Shown here: piece by piece, positions 1 to 8,579 of the stretch
Position numbering within the stretch: the first letter of the stretch is position 1
Layout of the letters: each line of letters opens with the position of its first letter
Assembly: GCA_003225365.1 (NCBI GenBank)
Contig: QHZN01000077.1
Coordinates: 1 to 37,481 of the forward strand
Length of the DNA stretch: 37,481 bases
Reading direction: 5' to 3'
Source of the DNA: Acidobacteriota bacterium
GTDB lineage: Bacteria; Acidobacteriota; Terriglobia; UBA7540
The notes under the pieces: generated by a model
Told to the model about the DNA's origin: nothing
The model's database searches: none
Seen by the model: the letters and a program-made list of their open reading frames with translations, nothing else
Position numbers and translations under genes: made by a program

Positions 1-1
1 C

Positions 2-214
2 GAACTGCTTCGGCTGGCGGAACGAGCCGGCTGGCAGGTTCAATTGACGATGGACCAGGCAATGCCTTATCAGCAGAACCTCGCGGACCGAACCATTTCG
101 CTCGTAATAATTCACGCGCAGTCAAACCGCCTGCCTGACCTGCTGCTTCGTGTGCCCGCGGTCCTCGCCGCCCTGCGCTCCATCAAGCGGGGCCAAGCAG
201 TCCGGATCAGTTGA
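2..214 (+). CDS. 3' end of a PIN-like/DUF5615-type hypothetical protein (partial)
   Basis: The frame is open from the window edge to TGA at 212-214 and gives about 70 residues, with the start outside the window. It reads LLRLAERAGWQV, then a short T-x-D segment, then YQQNLADRTISLVII, and ends in a helical stretch and QAVRIS. I recognise this arrangement from small PIN-like (DUF5615-type) proteins common in Acidobacteria and cyanobacteria, in which an AERAGFEVLVT-D segment precedes YQQNLAGR. These are often toxin-like partners of small antitoxins, but no partner is visible because the upstream DNA is missing. Assignment is by remembered motif only. It could equally be a conserved hypothetical protein with no nuclease role. 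Confidence 0.45.
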   Translation, partial: ELLRLAERAGWQVQLTMDQAMPYQQNLADRTISLVIIHAQSNRLPDLLLRVPAVLAALRSIKRGQAVRIS

Positions 215-252
215 GCATCGCATTGGGCCGCGGTCAGGGATCTCAGACGCAG

Positions 253-402
253 CGTGTTCATTGTGGCGCGCCGGTGAGCTGGAAACAGGGCGACGACGTG
301 ATCATCCTGCCGGCGGTTTCGGTCGAAGAGGCCAAACAGAAGTTTCCCGGCGGCTGGAAGGCACCCCGGTCTTATCTGCGGATCGTTCCCCAGCCGAGGT
401 AG
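253..402 (+). pseudogene. 3' remnant of a 1-Cys peroxiredoxin gene
   Basis: One frame ending in TAG at 400-402 encodes the typical C-terminus of AhpC/TSA-family 1-Cys (Prx6-type) peroxiredoxins: PVSWKQGDDVIILPAVS, then EEAKQKFPGGW and a final SYLRIVPQP. In the full family this follows about 170 residues holding the peroxidatic Cys (PxxxTxxC). Nothing resembling that lies upstream, where the frame instead meets the end of the PIN-like gene at 214. Only about 45 residues are recognisable, so this is a dead scrap, probably left by a deletion. The 5' boundary is approximate. Confidence 0.6.
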
Positions 403-428
403 CGGTCCGCAAGCGAGGACGGTGTACG

Positions 429-1838
429 GTGATCCTAAAGCAGTTCTATTTGCCGTGTCTGGCGCACGCTTCTTACATTATTGGAGACGAGGAGACAGGC
501 ACGGCGGCCGTCGTTGACCCGCAACGCGACACGGACCATTACCTTGCGTTCGCCGCCGAAAACGCGCTCAAGATCAAGCATGTATTCCTGACCCATCTCC
601 ACGCCGATTTCGTCGCAGGTCATTTGGAGCTGCGCCGACGCGCGGGCGCGACGATCTACCTGGGGGCGGCGGCGCAGGCGGCGTATCCGTTCACGCCTCT
701 GGCAGAGGGCGCCATCCTCGAATTCGGACAGGTACGCCTCAAAGTGCTGGAAACTCCGGGACACACTCCGGAGTCAATTTCCATCGTCGTTTACGACCTC
801 GCTGCCAGCGGCACGCGGCCGTATGCCGTGCTGAGTGGAGACACGTTATTCATCGGCGACGTAGGGCGGCCGGACCTGCGCGCGGCGCTGGGCTGGTCGG
901 CGGCCGATCTTGGCGGCCTGCTGTTCGATTCGCTGCACAGCAAACTATTGACTTTGCCGGATCAATGCCTGGTGTACCCGGCTCATGGCGCGGGTTCGCT
1001 CTGTGGAAAGGCGCTCAGCAAAGAGACTGTATCCACTCTGGGAGAACAGCGGCGATCGAACTACGCGCTGCAACCCATGGGGAAGGAAGCATTCATCCAA
1101 CTGGTGACGGCGGATCAGCCGGAGGCACCTCCTTATTTCACCTACGACGCCGTACTGAACAGCGAAGAGCGCCCGACGCTGGACGAAGCGCTGGCGCGCG
1201 AGCTGAACCCGCTGACGCTCGACCGCGTGCTGGAATTACAAGCGGCCGGCGCACAGATTCTTGACACCCGCGATCCAGTTGACTTTGCAGCCGCGCACCT
1301 TCGAGGCAGCATCAACATCGGCCTGGCCGGCCAGTACGCCACTTGGGCCGGAACGGTGCTCGATCGAAAGCATCCCATCGTAATCATCGCGGACCCGGGC
1401 CGGGAAAACGAATCGGCAGTCCGGCTCGGGCGCATCGGCTTCGATCACGTGGCCGGATACTTGAAGGATGGATTGCAAAGCCTGGAATCGCGGCCGGAAC
1501 TGACGGTGAAAACGGAGCGCCTCAGCGCGCAGTTTGCCGGGGAGCTCCTGTTATCGAGTCAGCCGCCGCTGGCCATCGACGTCCGCACGCCGCACGAGCG
1601 AGAACAGAAATACATTGGCGGCAGCCTGGGCATTCCGCTCAATCATCTGGTCGAAAATTTGGAAACACTGCCGAAAAACCGTCCCCTGCTGATTTACTGT
1701 GCGGGCGGCTACCGGTCGTCCATCGCCGCGAGCTTGTTGCAAGGCAGCGGATTTGACCGCGTCAGTGAAATTGCCGGCGGCATTGCAGGATGGGAAGCGG
1801 CAAAACTGCCGGTCCAAACCGCCCAGGTTTTGTCATAG
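429..1838 (+). CDS. MBL-fold persulfide dioxygenase with two rhodanese domains (CstB-like)
   Basis: The 469-residue protein has three parts. Residues 1-240 are a metallo-beta-lactamase fold with THLHADF (H56, H58, D60), TPGHTPES (H112) and SGDTLFIGD (D138). H56, H112 and D138 match the iron-binding two-His-one-Asp set of ETHE1-type persulfide dioxygenases. Residues 260-360 are a rhodanese-like domain with no active-site Cys (IIADPGRE where the loop should be). Residues 370-469 are a rhodanese with the active loop CAGGYRSS (C424). This order (dioxygenase, pseudo-rhodanese, active rhodanese) is that of Staphylococcus CstB, which oxidises thiol persulfides to sulfite and thiosulfate. A longer frame opens at 150 but translates upstream debris out of frame. 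GTG 429 is preferred because GAGGA (415-419) precedes it and the protein begins there with the family's usual ILKQFYLPCLAHASY. Confidence 0.85.
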   Translation: MILKQFYLPCLAHASYIIGDEETGTAAVVDPQRDTDHYLAFAAENALKIKHVFLTHLHADFVAGHLELRRRAGATIYLGAAAQAAYPFTPLAEGAILEFGQVRLKVLETPGHTPESISIVVYDLAASGTRPYAVLSGDTLFIGDVGRPDLRAALGWSAADLGGLLFDSLHSKLLTLPDQCLVYPAHGAGSLCGKALSKETVSTLGEQRRSNYALQPMGKEAFIQLVTADQPEAPPYFTYDAVLNSEERPTLDEALARELNPLTLDRVLELQAAGAQILDTRDPVDFAAAHLRGSINIGLAGQYATWAGTVLDRKHPIVIIADPGRENESAVRLGRIGFDHVAGYLKDGLQSLESRPELTVKTERLSAQFAGELLLSSQPPLAIDVRTPHEREQKYIGGSLGIPLNHLVENLETLPKNRPLLIYCAGGYRSSIAASLLQGSGFDRVSEIAGGIAGWEAAKLPVQTAQVLS

Positions 1839-1934
1839 AAACTTCGGAGCCGCCGGATGCTTTCGTGTGTTCACCGGAAGCCAATTTCAACGAACCGACG
1901 CGCCAGCTTTCCCTTTTTCAAATCGAACAATTCA

Positions 1935-2371
1935 AACTCAATGACCCTGACCGTGGCGGCGACTCAAGCGGGCATGATTCTGGGCACGGCCGCCTACATG
2001 AGCCCGGAGCAGGCGCGAGACAACCGGGCGGACAAGCGCGCCGACATCTGGTCGTTCGGCTGCGTCTTGTACGAAATGCTTGCGGGCAAGCGGCTTTTCG
2101 AAGGCGAAACGGTTTCTGACACACTGGCAATCAAGCGGCCTTTGTCGCGGGGACGGGTTCCGACCAGACTATCGTCATCGCCTCGCAAGGACGGTAACCT
2201 GCTGATCGGGGTGGCGCCGCGGTGCTTGACCTGGCGAGCGGCAAGCTCACCAGAGTCCCGCTAAACTTCACGGGCGACACATTGATGTCCGGATGGACGA
2301 ACGACGGGCGCATCCTGGCCTTCAGTGAACCCATGCGAGCCCGCATCTGGCGCTTTCGGCCAGCGCCTTAA
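1935..2371 (+). pseudogene. Decayed Ser/Thr protein kinase with C-terminal beta-propeller
   Basis: Two separate pieces of one recognisable protein family are present. From about 1941 the frame gives TLTVAATQAGMILGTAAYMS followed by PEQAR and ADIWSFGCVLYEMLAGKRLF, which are kinase subdomains VIII-IX (the APE-type motif and the DxWxxG region). From 2222 a different frame gives LDLASGKLTRVPLNFTGD, then GWTNDGRILAF and a terminal ARIWRFRPAP with TAA at 2369. That is the end of a WD40/TolB-like propeller, as in the large Acidobacteria kinases fused to propellers. The N-lobe, catalytic loop, membrane segment and most of the propeller are gone, and the joined pieces are out of frame. It is clearly non-functional. 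Confidence 0.75.
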
Positions 2372-2490
2372 TCGGGCGAATGAGCGAATGATCTGGAAAG
2401 CTATTTCTGATTGTGCAAGCCGTGGGCGGTATCGATGAAAAGGCCCACACAAGCCGGATCCCCACTACAAAAGTAATCCAGCCCAGGAGA

Positions 2491-2528
2491 GGGCGCCGCT
2501 CGGCGCTTACTCAAGCGCTCCGGCGCCC
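2491..2528. terminator. Strong GC-rich hairpin between the kinase remnant and the esterase gene
   Basis: An outer stem GGGCGCCG/CGGCGCCC (2491-2498 with 2521-2528) encloses an inner stem GCGCTT/AAGCGC around loop ACTC. No run of T follows on either strand, so this is not a classical intrinsic terminator. It lies about 60 bp past the stop of the minus-strand esterase and may protect or end that transcript. The rest of 2372-2592 shows no gene. Confidence 0.4.
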
Positions 2529-2592
2529 GCTTGCGGAGATGACTGGAGCCGGCCAATCGAGCTCGGGGCCGCAAGGAATGAGCTTAGAAACC

Positions 2593-3954
2593 TTACTGCG
2601 CATCGCGATTGGAGAGTGTCACGCGAAAGAGGGGCTTCGCTTTTTCAAGCGGCTCCATCTCGTAGCTCTGCTCTGTTTTGGACGGATCGTAATCGCGCCA
2701 CAGCCAAGTCATCTCCTCGGGGAACTCCGCGCTTCCGTGCGCCGCGCTGTGCGTCCCGTGACCGAAGCTGAAGTGAAAATCGTACTCCCGCAACTTCAGC
2801 GAATTGGCGAGTTGGATATTCTGCAATGGCCAACTTCCGTGTTGGTTCTCCAAGTCATTTGATCCGTCCTGCAACCAGACCCGGATGTTCCGCTTGGGCT
2901 CTTTCCGCACTTTGTTCGGATAGACGTTGCCGCCGTCCATCACGCCCGGCTGCCATTGGATGCTGGCGAAGCTGCCGATCCACGACAGGACCCGGCTGAA
3001 CTGGTCGGGCTGCTGCCAGGCGGCATTGAACGCACAGATTCCTCCCGACGAAAGGCCGGTAATCGCGCGACTGTAAGCGTCGCGCCGAATATTGTATTTC
3101 GACTGTACTTCGGCAAGGATTTCGTCCCTCAGGAAGCGGGCGTACCGGTCCGAAACCGTGTCATACTCGACGCTGCGCATCGAGTCTTTCAGGGTCCTTC
3201 CGGTGGAGGTGGAGAACGCTTTGACAAACTCATAGGTCTTGCCGTTGGGCGCGTTGCTGATGTCACCCGGCGATATAAACACTCCGATCATCACGGGGAT
3301 CTTCTTTTGCTCAATCAAATTGTCGATCGCGTCCAGAACTCGAATCCCGTCCGAATCGCGTTTGATGTAGGACGCGCCGTCCTGCCAGACCATCAGAGCG
3401 GCCCCGACGCGGGCATCGTATTGGGCCGGGACATAAATCCAGTATTCGCTCTGCATTCCGTCGTAGATTTTGCTGGTGTGCAGAAGTTTCTCGGACAGGT
3501 TTCCCCGCGGCACGCCCGATCGGGGATAAGAGTCCGGCCCGTAAGCCGGCACGTCGGTCCGGCCGCCGAACGGCGCTCCCTCGACCGTGTAGGAGAATGA
3601 GTGTGAAGTTCCGGTTTTCATTTTTGCCAGCGCAAACCACATCCCGGTCCCGGGGACTTCGGCCATGGCGGGGCCTTGGACGTTGTCCATGAACAAAACG
3701 GGCCGCGTCGCGCTCTCAATCGTCCACAGAAAATCCGGGCCATACCCTGCGACCGCCTTGCCGGCCTTCAGGTCAGCCTGAGTGAATGTCTTGGAGAGCG
3801 TCGCTCGAAACTCCGCCGAGCCAGGGTCGCGGCGCGCCAGTTCGATGAGTTCGGCTGCCGGCGTATCTTGGGCAGAAAGCGCCGCTGGGGCCGATAGGGC
3901 TAGTCCGGTGAGGAGGATGGTTCGAAGCCGGGCTGTCATGGTCCGAATCAGCAA
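2593..3954 (-). CDS. Secreted esterase of the enterochelin-esterase/Fes-like family
   Basis: This is a 453-residue alpha/beta hydrolase exported by an N-terminal signal peptide (TILLTGLALSAPAALSAQD). Residues 60-150 form a CBM48/Ig-like lead-in as in Fes-type esterases. The PF00756 esterase core follows, with nucleophile motif GLSSG (S302), a likely acid in LQDGSND (D363 or D367) and His in GHGTHS (H402). It probably cleaves a periplasmic or extracellular ester; the substrate cannot be read from sequence. The start is TTG at 3954: GGAGGAG lies 7 nt before it, while the ATG five codons on (3939) is too far from that site. The gene is alone and diverges from the PSD1 gene. A TonB receptor or siderophore gene would support a siderophore role, but none is present here. 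Confidence 0.8.
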   Translation of the reverse strand: MLIRTMTARLRTILLTGLALSAPAALSAQDTPAAELIELARRDPGSAEFRATLSKTFTQADLKAGKAVAGYGPDFLWTIESATRPVLFMDNVQGPAMAEVPGTGMWFALAKMKTGTSHSFSYTVEGAPFGGRTDVPAYGPDSYPRSGVPRGNLSEKLLHTSKIYDGMQSEYWIYVPAQYDARVGAALMVWQDGASYIKRDSDGIRVLDAIDNLIEQKKIPVMIGVFISPGDISNAPNGKTYEFVKAFSTSTGRTLKDSMRSVEYDTVSDRYARFLRDEILAEVQSKYNIRRDAYSRAITGLSSGGICAFNAAWQQPDQFSRVLSWIGSFASIQWQPGVMDGGNVYPNKVRKEPKRNIRVWLQDGSNDLENQHGSWPLQNIQLANSLKLREYDFHFSFGHGTHSAAHGSAEFPEEMTWLWRDYDPSKTEQSYEMEPLEKAKPLFRVTLSNRDAQ

Positions 3955-4155
3955 ATTAAGACTCCTCCCCCTCGGCTGAAACGCGCCGCAGACTGGGCTA
4001 ATAAGTTAGGACTCTGGCGGAAGCGAGTCAAGCCGAGTAATGCGCCGGGACCCGCGGAGGCGCCGTCAGAGATGCCGAGATCGAAGCGACGCGCACGGCC
4101 TGATCCTCCCGGTCTGAGTTTAATTTAGCTTCGGCGCGGCCTCCCGGCCAAATCA

Positions 4156-4184
4156 TTGACAGCTAAGACGTGCTATGTTGTAAT
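4156..4184 (+). promoter_or_regulatory. Sigma-70-type promoter for the PSD1-DUF1501 pair
   Basis: TTGACA (4156-4161), a 17-bp spacer and TGTAAT (4179-4184) form a near-consensus promoter. Transcription would begin near 4191, about 38 nt before the first start codon at 4229. The rest of the 3955-4228 gap shows no gene. Confidence 0.7.
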
Positions 4185-4228
4185 CCAAGTCAGAGGTTCG
4201 AGCCGCCAGGAGCGTTAGGCCGGTCAAA

Positions 4229-7072
4229 ATGTCACGAGCTTTCGAGCCCTCAGGCATCCATCCAATAAGACCCCCTGAAATGACTGTGACGCGCGACGGG
4301 TTTGAGGAAACGGTCCGAGCGTCGCGATTTGTCCGAGCTTCTTCTGCGTCTCTGGCCCTGGCTGCGTGCTGCCTTTTGATTGGCGGGCAAGCACGGGGGC
4401 AAGGCTCAGATCAAGCCCGATTGGCCGAATCTGGCGAATTCTTCGAGAGCAAGATCCGGCCAGTCCTGTCGAGCCGTTGCTATACCTGCCACACCGGCCT
4501 CAAGAGCGGCGGCTTGCAACTGGACTCGCGGCAAGGCGCCTTGAAAGGCGGCAATGACGGACCGGTGATTGTGCCCGGCCATCCTGAGGACAGCCTGCTG
4601 GTGAAAGCCATCAGCCACACCCACGAGCGCATCAAGATGCCGCTCAACGGCCCCAAGCTCGATGACGAGACAATCGAGAATTTCAAGAAGTGGATCCGCG
4701 ACGGCGCGGTCTGGCCTGAATCCCGGGAGGAATTCTTCGACGCGCGAGTGCGGCCCGTGCTGTCCAAAAACTGCTTGTCTTGCCACGGCGTGGCGCCGCA
4801 GGGCGGGCTCCTTCTCGATACGCGCGAGCATCTCCTGAAGGGCGGGCAATCGGGCGCCGCGGTTGTGCCGGGCGATCCGGAAAAAAGCCTGCTGATACAG
4901 GCTGTACGGCAGGGGGGCGAGCGTTTGAAGATGCCGCCCGGAACGCGGCTTTCCGACCAGGAACTCGCCGACTTGGTGGAATGGGTGAAGCAGGGCGCGG
5001 CCTGGGCCGGTGGTGCGCTGGCCGCGGGGAGTGACGATTATCGGATCACTCCGGAGCAAAAGGGGTTCTGGTCTTTCCAGCCGCCGGCCAAGCCGTCGAT
5101 TCCGAAGGTCAAAAAGGCCTCCTGGGCGCGGACTCCAGTGGACAGCTTCATCATGGCCAAGCTCGAGGCGAAGGGACTGCAGCCCGCGCCGGCCGCCGGC
5201 AAGCGCGTTCTGATTCGCCGCGCCACTTACGATCTGACAGGTCTGCCTCCCACCCCGCAAGAGGTCGAAGGTTTTCTTGCGGACCGATCCAAGCAGGCCT
5301 TCGCGAAAGTCGTCGACCGCCTGCTCGCTTCGCCGCACTACGGCGAGCGCTGGGGGCGCCACTGGCTGGACGTGGTGCGTTACGCCGATACGGCCGGCGA
5401 CAGCGCGGATTATCCGGTCCCGCAGGCATATCTCTATCGCAATTACGTGATCTATTCCTTCAACCGCGACAAACCCTACAATGAATTCATCCGCGAGCAG
5501 ATTTCCGGCGACCTGTTGCCGGCAAAGTCCGACGCCGAGAAATGGGAGCACACGGTCGCCACGGGCTACCTGGCCATCGCCAAGCGGTTCAGCGTCAAGC
5601 CGGAAAACTACAAGTACTTGACCATCGACGACACCATTGACAATCTGGGCAAAACCTTCCTCGGCCTCAGCGTCGCGTGCGCGCGATGTCACGACCACAA
5701 ATACGATCCCATCCCTTCCAAGGACTACTACGCGCTCTACGGCATTCTGGACAGCACGCGTTACCCGTTCGCGGGCTCGGAGAACATCAACGAGCAGAGA
5801 GATTTTGTTTACCGGCTGCCGCAAGAGAAAGTCGAAGCCAGCCTCAAAGCCTATAACGACCTCCTGAAGCCGCTCGACGCGCGACTGGACCAGCTTGAAA
5901 AGGAAAAGACGGGCCTGGACAAGGCCGGGGCTGGGACGGATGCCGCCCTCCATCCCGTCGTCGCCCATCGCACGGTGGAGGAGATCGACAAGGAAATCCG
6001 AGAGATCAAAAAGCAGCGCCAGAAAATCCGAGCCGAAATGCCGATCCTGGAGGCCGCTTATGCCGTGGCGGAAGGCGCCCCGCATGATGCGCCCGTGCTC
6101 CTGCGCGGGGATCCCGCCAAGCAAGGCGAGGTGGTGCCACGTCACTTTTTGCAGATCCTGGGAGGCCAGTCACTGCCCCGCGACGATAAATCGAGCGGCC
6201 GCCTCGAGCTGGCCCAATGGATTGCTGATCCCAAGAATCCACTGAGCGCCCGGGTGATGGTGAATCGCATTTGGCAGAATCACTTTGGCAGAGGCATCGT
6301 CGCGACGGCCAGCGACTTTGGGAGGCGCGGAAAAGCGCCCACCCATCCCGAATTGCTCGACTACCTTGCCACGCGCTTTGTCGAGAGCGGCTGGTCCATA
6401 AAGGCCATGCACCGCCTCATCATGCTCTCGCGGGTGTATCAGCTCGAGAGCGACGGCCCGCCTGAAAACGCTCGGATCGATCCAGGCAACGATTTATACT
6501 GGAGATTCAACCGGCAGCGGCTGGACGCGGAGTCCATTCGTGACGCGATGCTCAAAGTAAGCGGGGACCTCGATCCGACCGTCGGCACCGCGCATCCGTT
6601 TCCGCCGCCGGCAGTATGGAATTGGACGCAGCACAACCCCTTCGCGGCCGTGTATGACACCAACCGGCGAAGTGTCTACTTAATGGTGCAGCGCAGCCAG
6701 CGGCATCCTTACCTCTCGGTCTTCGACGGCGCAGACCCGAACGTGAGCACGGCGGAGCGCACCAGCAGCGTCACGCCGCTGCAAGCGCTGTTCGTGATGA
6801 ACAGCGAGTTCATCCAGGAGCGCTCGGAGCGGTACGCCGCGCGGCTGATGGACGCCGAGCCCGATGACGCTCGGCGCCTGGACCTGGTTTTCGAGTCAGC
6901 GTTCGCCCGGCCCCCCGCGCCCGAGGAACAGCAGCGGGCGCTCGCCTATTTGAGCCAGAGCCGGAAGATGCTGGAGGCTGCGGACGTGAGTCCGGACCGC
7001 GTGACCCAGGAGTCCTGGGCAAGCTTCCTGAGGGCTGTCCTGGCGAGCAACGAATTTATTTATATCGATTGA
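4229..7072 (+). CDS. PSCyt1-DUF1549-DUF1553 (PSD1) protein with two tandem cytochrome modules
   Basis: The 947-residue exported protein belongs to the planctomycete-type cytochrome C/PSD1 family. After a signal segment (residues 36-58, ASLALAACCLLIGG) come two tandem PSCyt1 modules. The first holds CYTCH (C84, C87, H88) and the second CLSCH (C182, C185, H186); each begins FF(E/D)x(K/R)xRPVLS and ends near KxWIRDGA or VEWVKQGA. DUF1549 follows (about 280-500, with ARCHDHKYDPIPSKDYYALY) and DUF1553 forms the C-terminal third (SARVMVNRIWQNHFGRGIV). The function is unproven; such proteins are usually paired with DUF1501 partners and suspected of surface polysaccharide or sulfated-glycan breakdown. 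The N-terminus is uncertain: Met1 at 4229 leaves a long lead, and the Met at residue 18 is possible. The downstream DUF1501 gene follows after 9 bp, so the two form an operon. Confidence 0.88.
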   Translation: MSRAFEPSGIHPIRPPEMTVTRDGFEETVRASRFVRASSASLALAACCLLIGGQARGQGSDQARLAESGEFFESKIRPVLSSRCYTCHTGLKSGGLQLDSRQGALKGGNDGPVIVPGHPEDSLLVKAISHTHERIKMPLNGPKLDDETIENFKKWIRDGAVWPESREEFFDARVRPVLSKNCLSCHGVAPQGGLLLDTREHLLKGGQSGAAVVPGDPEKSLLIQAVRQGGERLKMPPGTRLSDQELADLVEWVKQGAAWAGGALAAGSDDYRITPEQKGFWSFQPPAKPSIPKVKKASWARTPVDSFIMAKLEAKGLQPAPAAGKRVLIRRATYDLTGLPPTPQEVEGFLADRSKQAFAKVVDRLLASPHYGERWGRHWLDVVRYADTAGDSADYPVPQAYLYRNYVIYSFNRDKPYNEFIREQISGDLLPAKSDAEKWEHTVATGYLAIAKRFSVKPENYKYLTIDDTIDNLGKTFLGLSVACARCHDHKYDPIPSKDYYALYGILDSTRYPFAGSENINEQRDFVYRLPQEKVEASLKAYNDLLKPLDARLDQLEKEKTGLDKAGAGTDAALHPVVAHRTVEEIDKEIREIKKQRQKIRAEMPILEAAYAVAEGAPHDAPVLLRGDPAKQGEVVPRHFLQILGGQSLPRDDKSSGRLELAQWIADPKNPLSARVMVNRIWQNHFGRGIVATASDFGRRGKAPTHPELLDYLATRFVESGWSIKAMHRLIMLSRVYQLESDGPPENARIDPGNDLYWRFNRQRLDAESIRDAMLKVSGDLDPTVGTAHPFPPPAVWNWTQHNPFAAVYDTNRRSVYLMVQRSQRHPYLSVFDGADPNVSTAERTSSVTPLQALFVMNSEFIQERSERYAARLMDAEPDDARRLDLVFESAFARPPAPEEQQRALAYLSQSRKMLEAADVSPDRVTQESWASFLRAVLASNEFIYID

Positions 7073-7081
7073 GGAGAACCC

Positions 7082-8467
7082 ATGGCCGACCATTCCAACT
7101 GTGGATGCACCCGCCGTGATAGTCTGCGATCGCTTCTTGGAGCCTCGCTGGTTTTTCCGGCGATCTTATCCGACCTTCTGGCCGCCGATGGGCCCGTCTC
7201 CAGCGACGCGAATCCGCTCGCGCCCAAGCCCCCGCACTTTCCGCCCAGAGCCAAGCGAGTGATCTTTTTGCACATGAGCGGCGGCGTCTCGCACGTCGAT
7301 ACGTTCGATCCCAAGCCGAAACTCATCGCGGATCACGGAAAAACGACGGCGGGAGGCAAGTATCTCTCGCGACCCAAGTGGAACTTCCGGCCGTACGGGA
7401 AGTCCGGCACCGAGATCAGCGATCTTTTGCCGCACATCGGTGAGTGCGTTGACGACTTGTGCGTCATCCGCACCATGAAGAACGACCACGGCGATCACTT
7501 CGAGGCCACGCTCGGCATTCATACGGGCTCGGTGACGTTCACCAGGCCCAGCATCGGCGCCTGGGTGAGCTATGGGTTGGGAACCTTTAACCAGAATCTG
7601 CCCTCGTTCATGGTTCTCGCTCCCCAACTGCCTTACGCCGGCAGCCAGGTGTGGGGATCGGATTTTCTGCCCGCAGTTCACCAGGGGACGCGAATCGTGC
7701 CCGGCCCCGAGCCGATACCGAACTTGCAGCCGCGCGCGCCGTCACCCGAGATCCAGGAGATGGAGCTGGGTCTCATCGATTTCTTTAACCGCCGGCACCT
7801 GGGCGAGCGCGAATCGGATGCCGCTCTGGCGGGACGGATCAAATCGTTCGAGACGGCTTTCCATATGCAGAAAGAGGCGCCGGAGGCCTTCGACCTCTCC
7901 AAAGAGTCGGACTCGACGCTGAAGCTCTACGGGCTCGAGCGCGGCACAACGAGCGGCTTCGGGTGGCAGTGCCTGGTGGCGCGGCGGCTGGCCGAGCGCG
8001 GGGTACGATTCGTTGAACTGATCGACTCGGGTTCCAACACCAACTGGGACGCGCACGGCGATATGCAGACTTGCGTGCCGCTGGCGAAGAATATCGACCA
8101 GCCCATCGCCGGGCTGCTGAAGGACTTGAAGTCGAGGGGGATGCTTCAGGATACGCTGGTGGTATGGACCACCGAGTTTGGCCGAACTCCATTCTGCGCC
8201 CAGCCCGATGCCAAGGGCCGCGAGCATCACGCCCGCGCCTACAGCTCATGGCTGGCGGGGGGCGGCGTGAAGGGCGGAATCACTTACGGACAAACCGACG
8301 ATTACGGCATCGAGGTCGCATCCGATCTGATGCACATTCATGATTTCCACGCCACCATTTTGTATCTGCTCGGCATGGATCACACCCGGCTCACCTTCCG
8401 TCATGCCGGCCGAGACTTCCGGCTCACCGATGTCGCCGGAAGAGTTGTAAAAGAAATCATGGTTTGA
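7082..8467 (+). CDS. DUF1501 family protein, Tat-exported
   Basis: The 461-residue protein of the DUF1501 family has an alkaline-phosphatase/sulfatase-like fold. Its N-terminus has a twin-arginine signal (TRRDSLRSLLGASLVFP, R11-R12), so it is probably exported folded with a metal bound. Typical family segments are VIFLHMSGGVSHVDTFDPKP, a central DQPIAGLLKDL, TEFGRTPFC and GREHHARAYSSWLAGGG with a closing HDFHATILYLLG. GAGGAGA sits 4 nt before ATG 7082, and the PSD1 stop is only 9 bp upstream, so translation is probably coupled. The pair is conserved in Planctomycetes, Verrucomicrobia and Acidobacteria. A hydrolase acting on sulfated or phosphorylated glycans is often suggested but not shown. 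Nothing notable lies in 8468-8579. Confidence 0.88.
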   Translation: MADHSNCGCTRRDSLRSLLGASLVFPAILSDLLAADGPVSSDANPLAPKPPHFPPRAKRVIFLHMSGGVSHVDTFDPKPKLIADHGKTTAGGKYLSRPKWNFRPYGKSGTEISDLLPHIGECVDDLCVIRTMKNDHGDHFEATLGIHTGSVTFTRPSIGAWVSYGLGTFNQNLPSFMVLAPQLPYAGSQVWGSDFLPAVHQGTRIVPGPEPIPNLQPRAPSPEIQEMELGLIDFFNRRHLGERESDAALAGRIKSFETAFHMQKEAPEAFDLSKESDSTLKLYGLERGTTSGFGWQCLVARRLAERGVRFVELIDSGSNTNWDAHGDMQTCVPLAKNIDQPIAGLLKDLKSRGMLQDTLVVWTTEFGRTPFCAQPDAKGREHHARAYSSWLAGGGVKGGITYGQTDDYGIEVASDLMHIHDFHATILYLLGMDHTRLTFRHAGRDFRLTDVAGRVVKEIMV

Positions 8468-8579
8468 TTTAAGAGTCCGGCCTGCCGCAACTGAGGATTA
8501 GCAGTCGAGACCGCTGACCTTCAACGATTTCAACGCAGACGGACTTATTGGTGGACACGGCAGGTCAAAACGAAGAAGT

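Noticed and set aside
150-428. Upstream extension of the persulfide dioxygenase frame to an ATG at 150
   Set aside because: The added residues have no family match and translate, out of frame, DNA that encodes the PIN-like end and the peroxiredoxin remnant.
2956-3600. Plus-strand frame of 214 codons opposite the esterase
   Set aside because: The minus strand encodes a full esterase with signal peptide and catalytic motifs; this is its shadow.
4406-6145. Minus-strand frame of 579 codons opposite the PSD1 gene
   Set aside because: The plus strand carries clear PSCyt1 and DUF1549 motifs throughout; the opposite frame shows only compositional bias.
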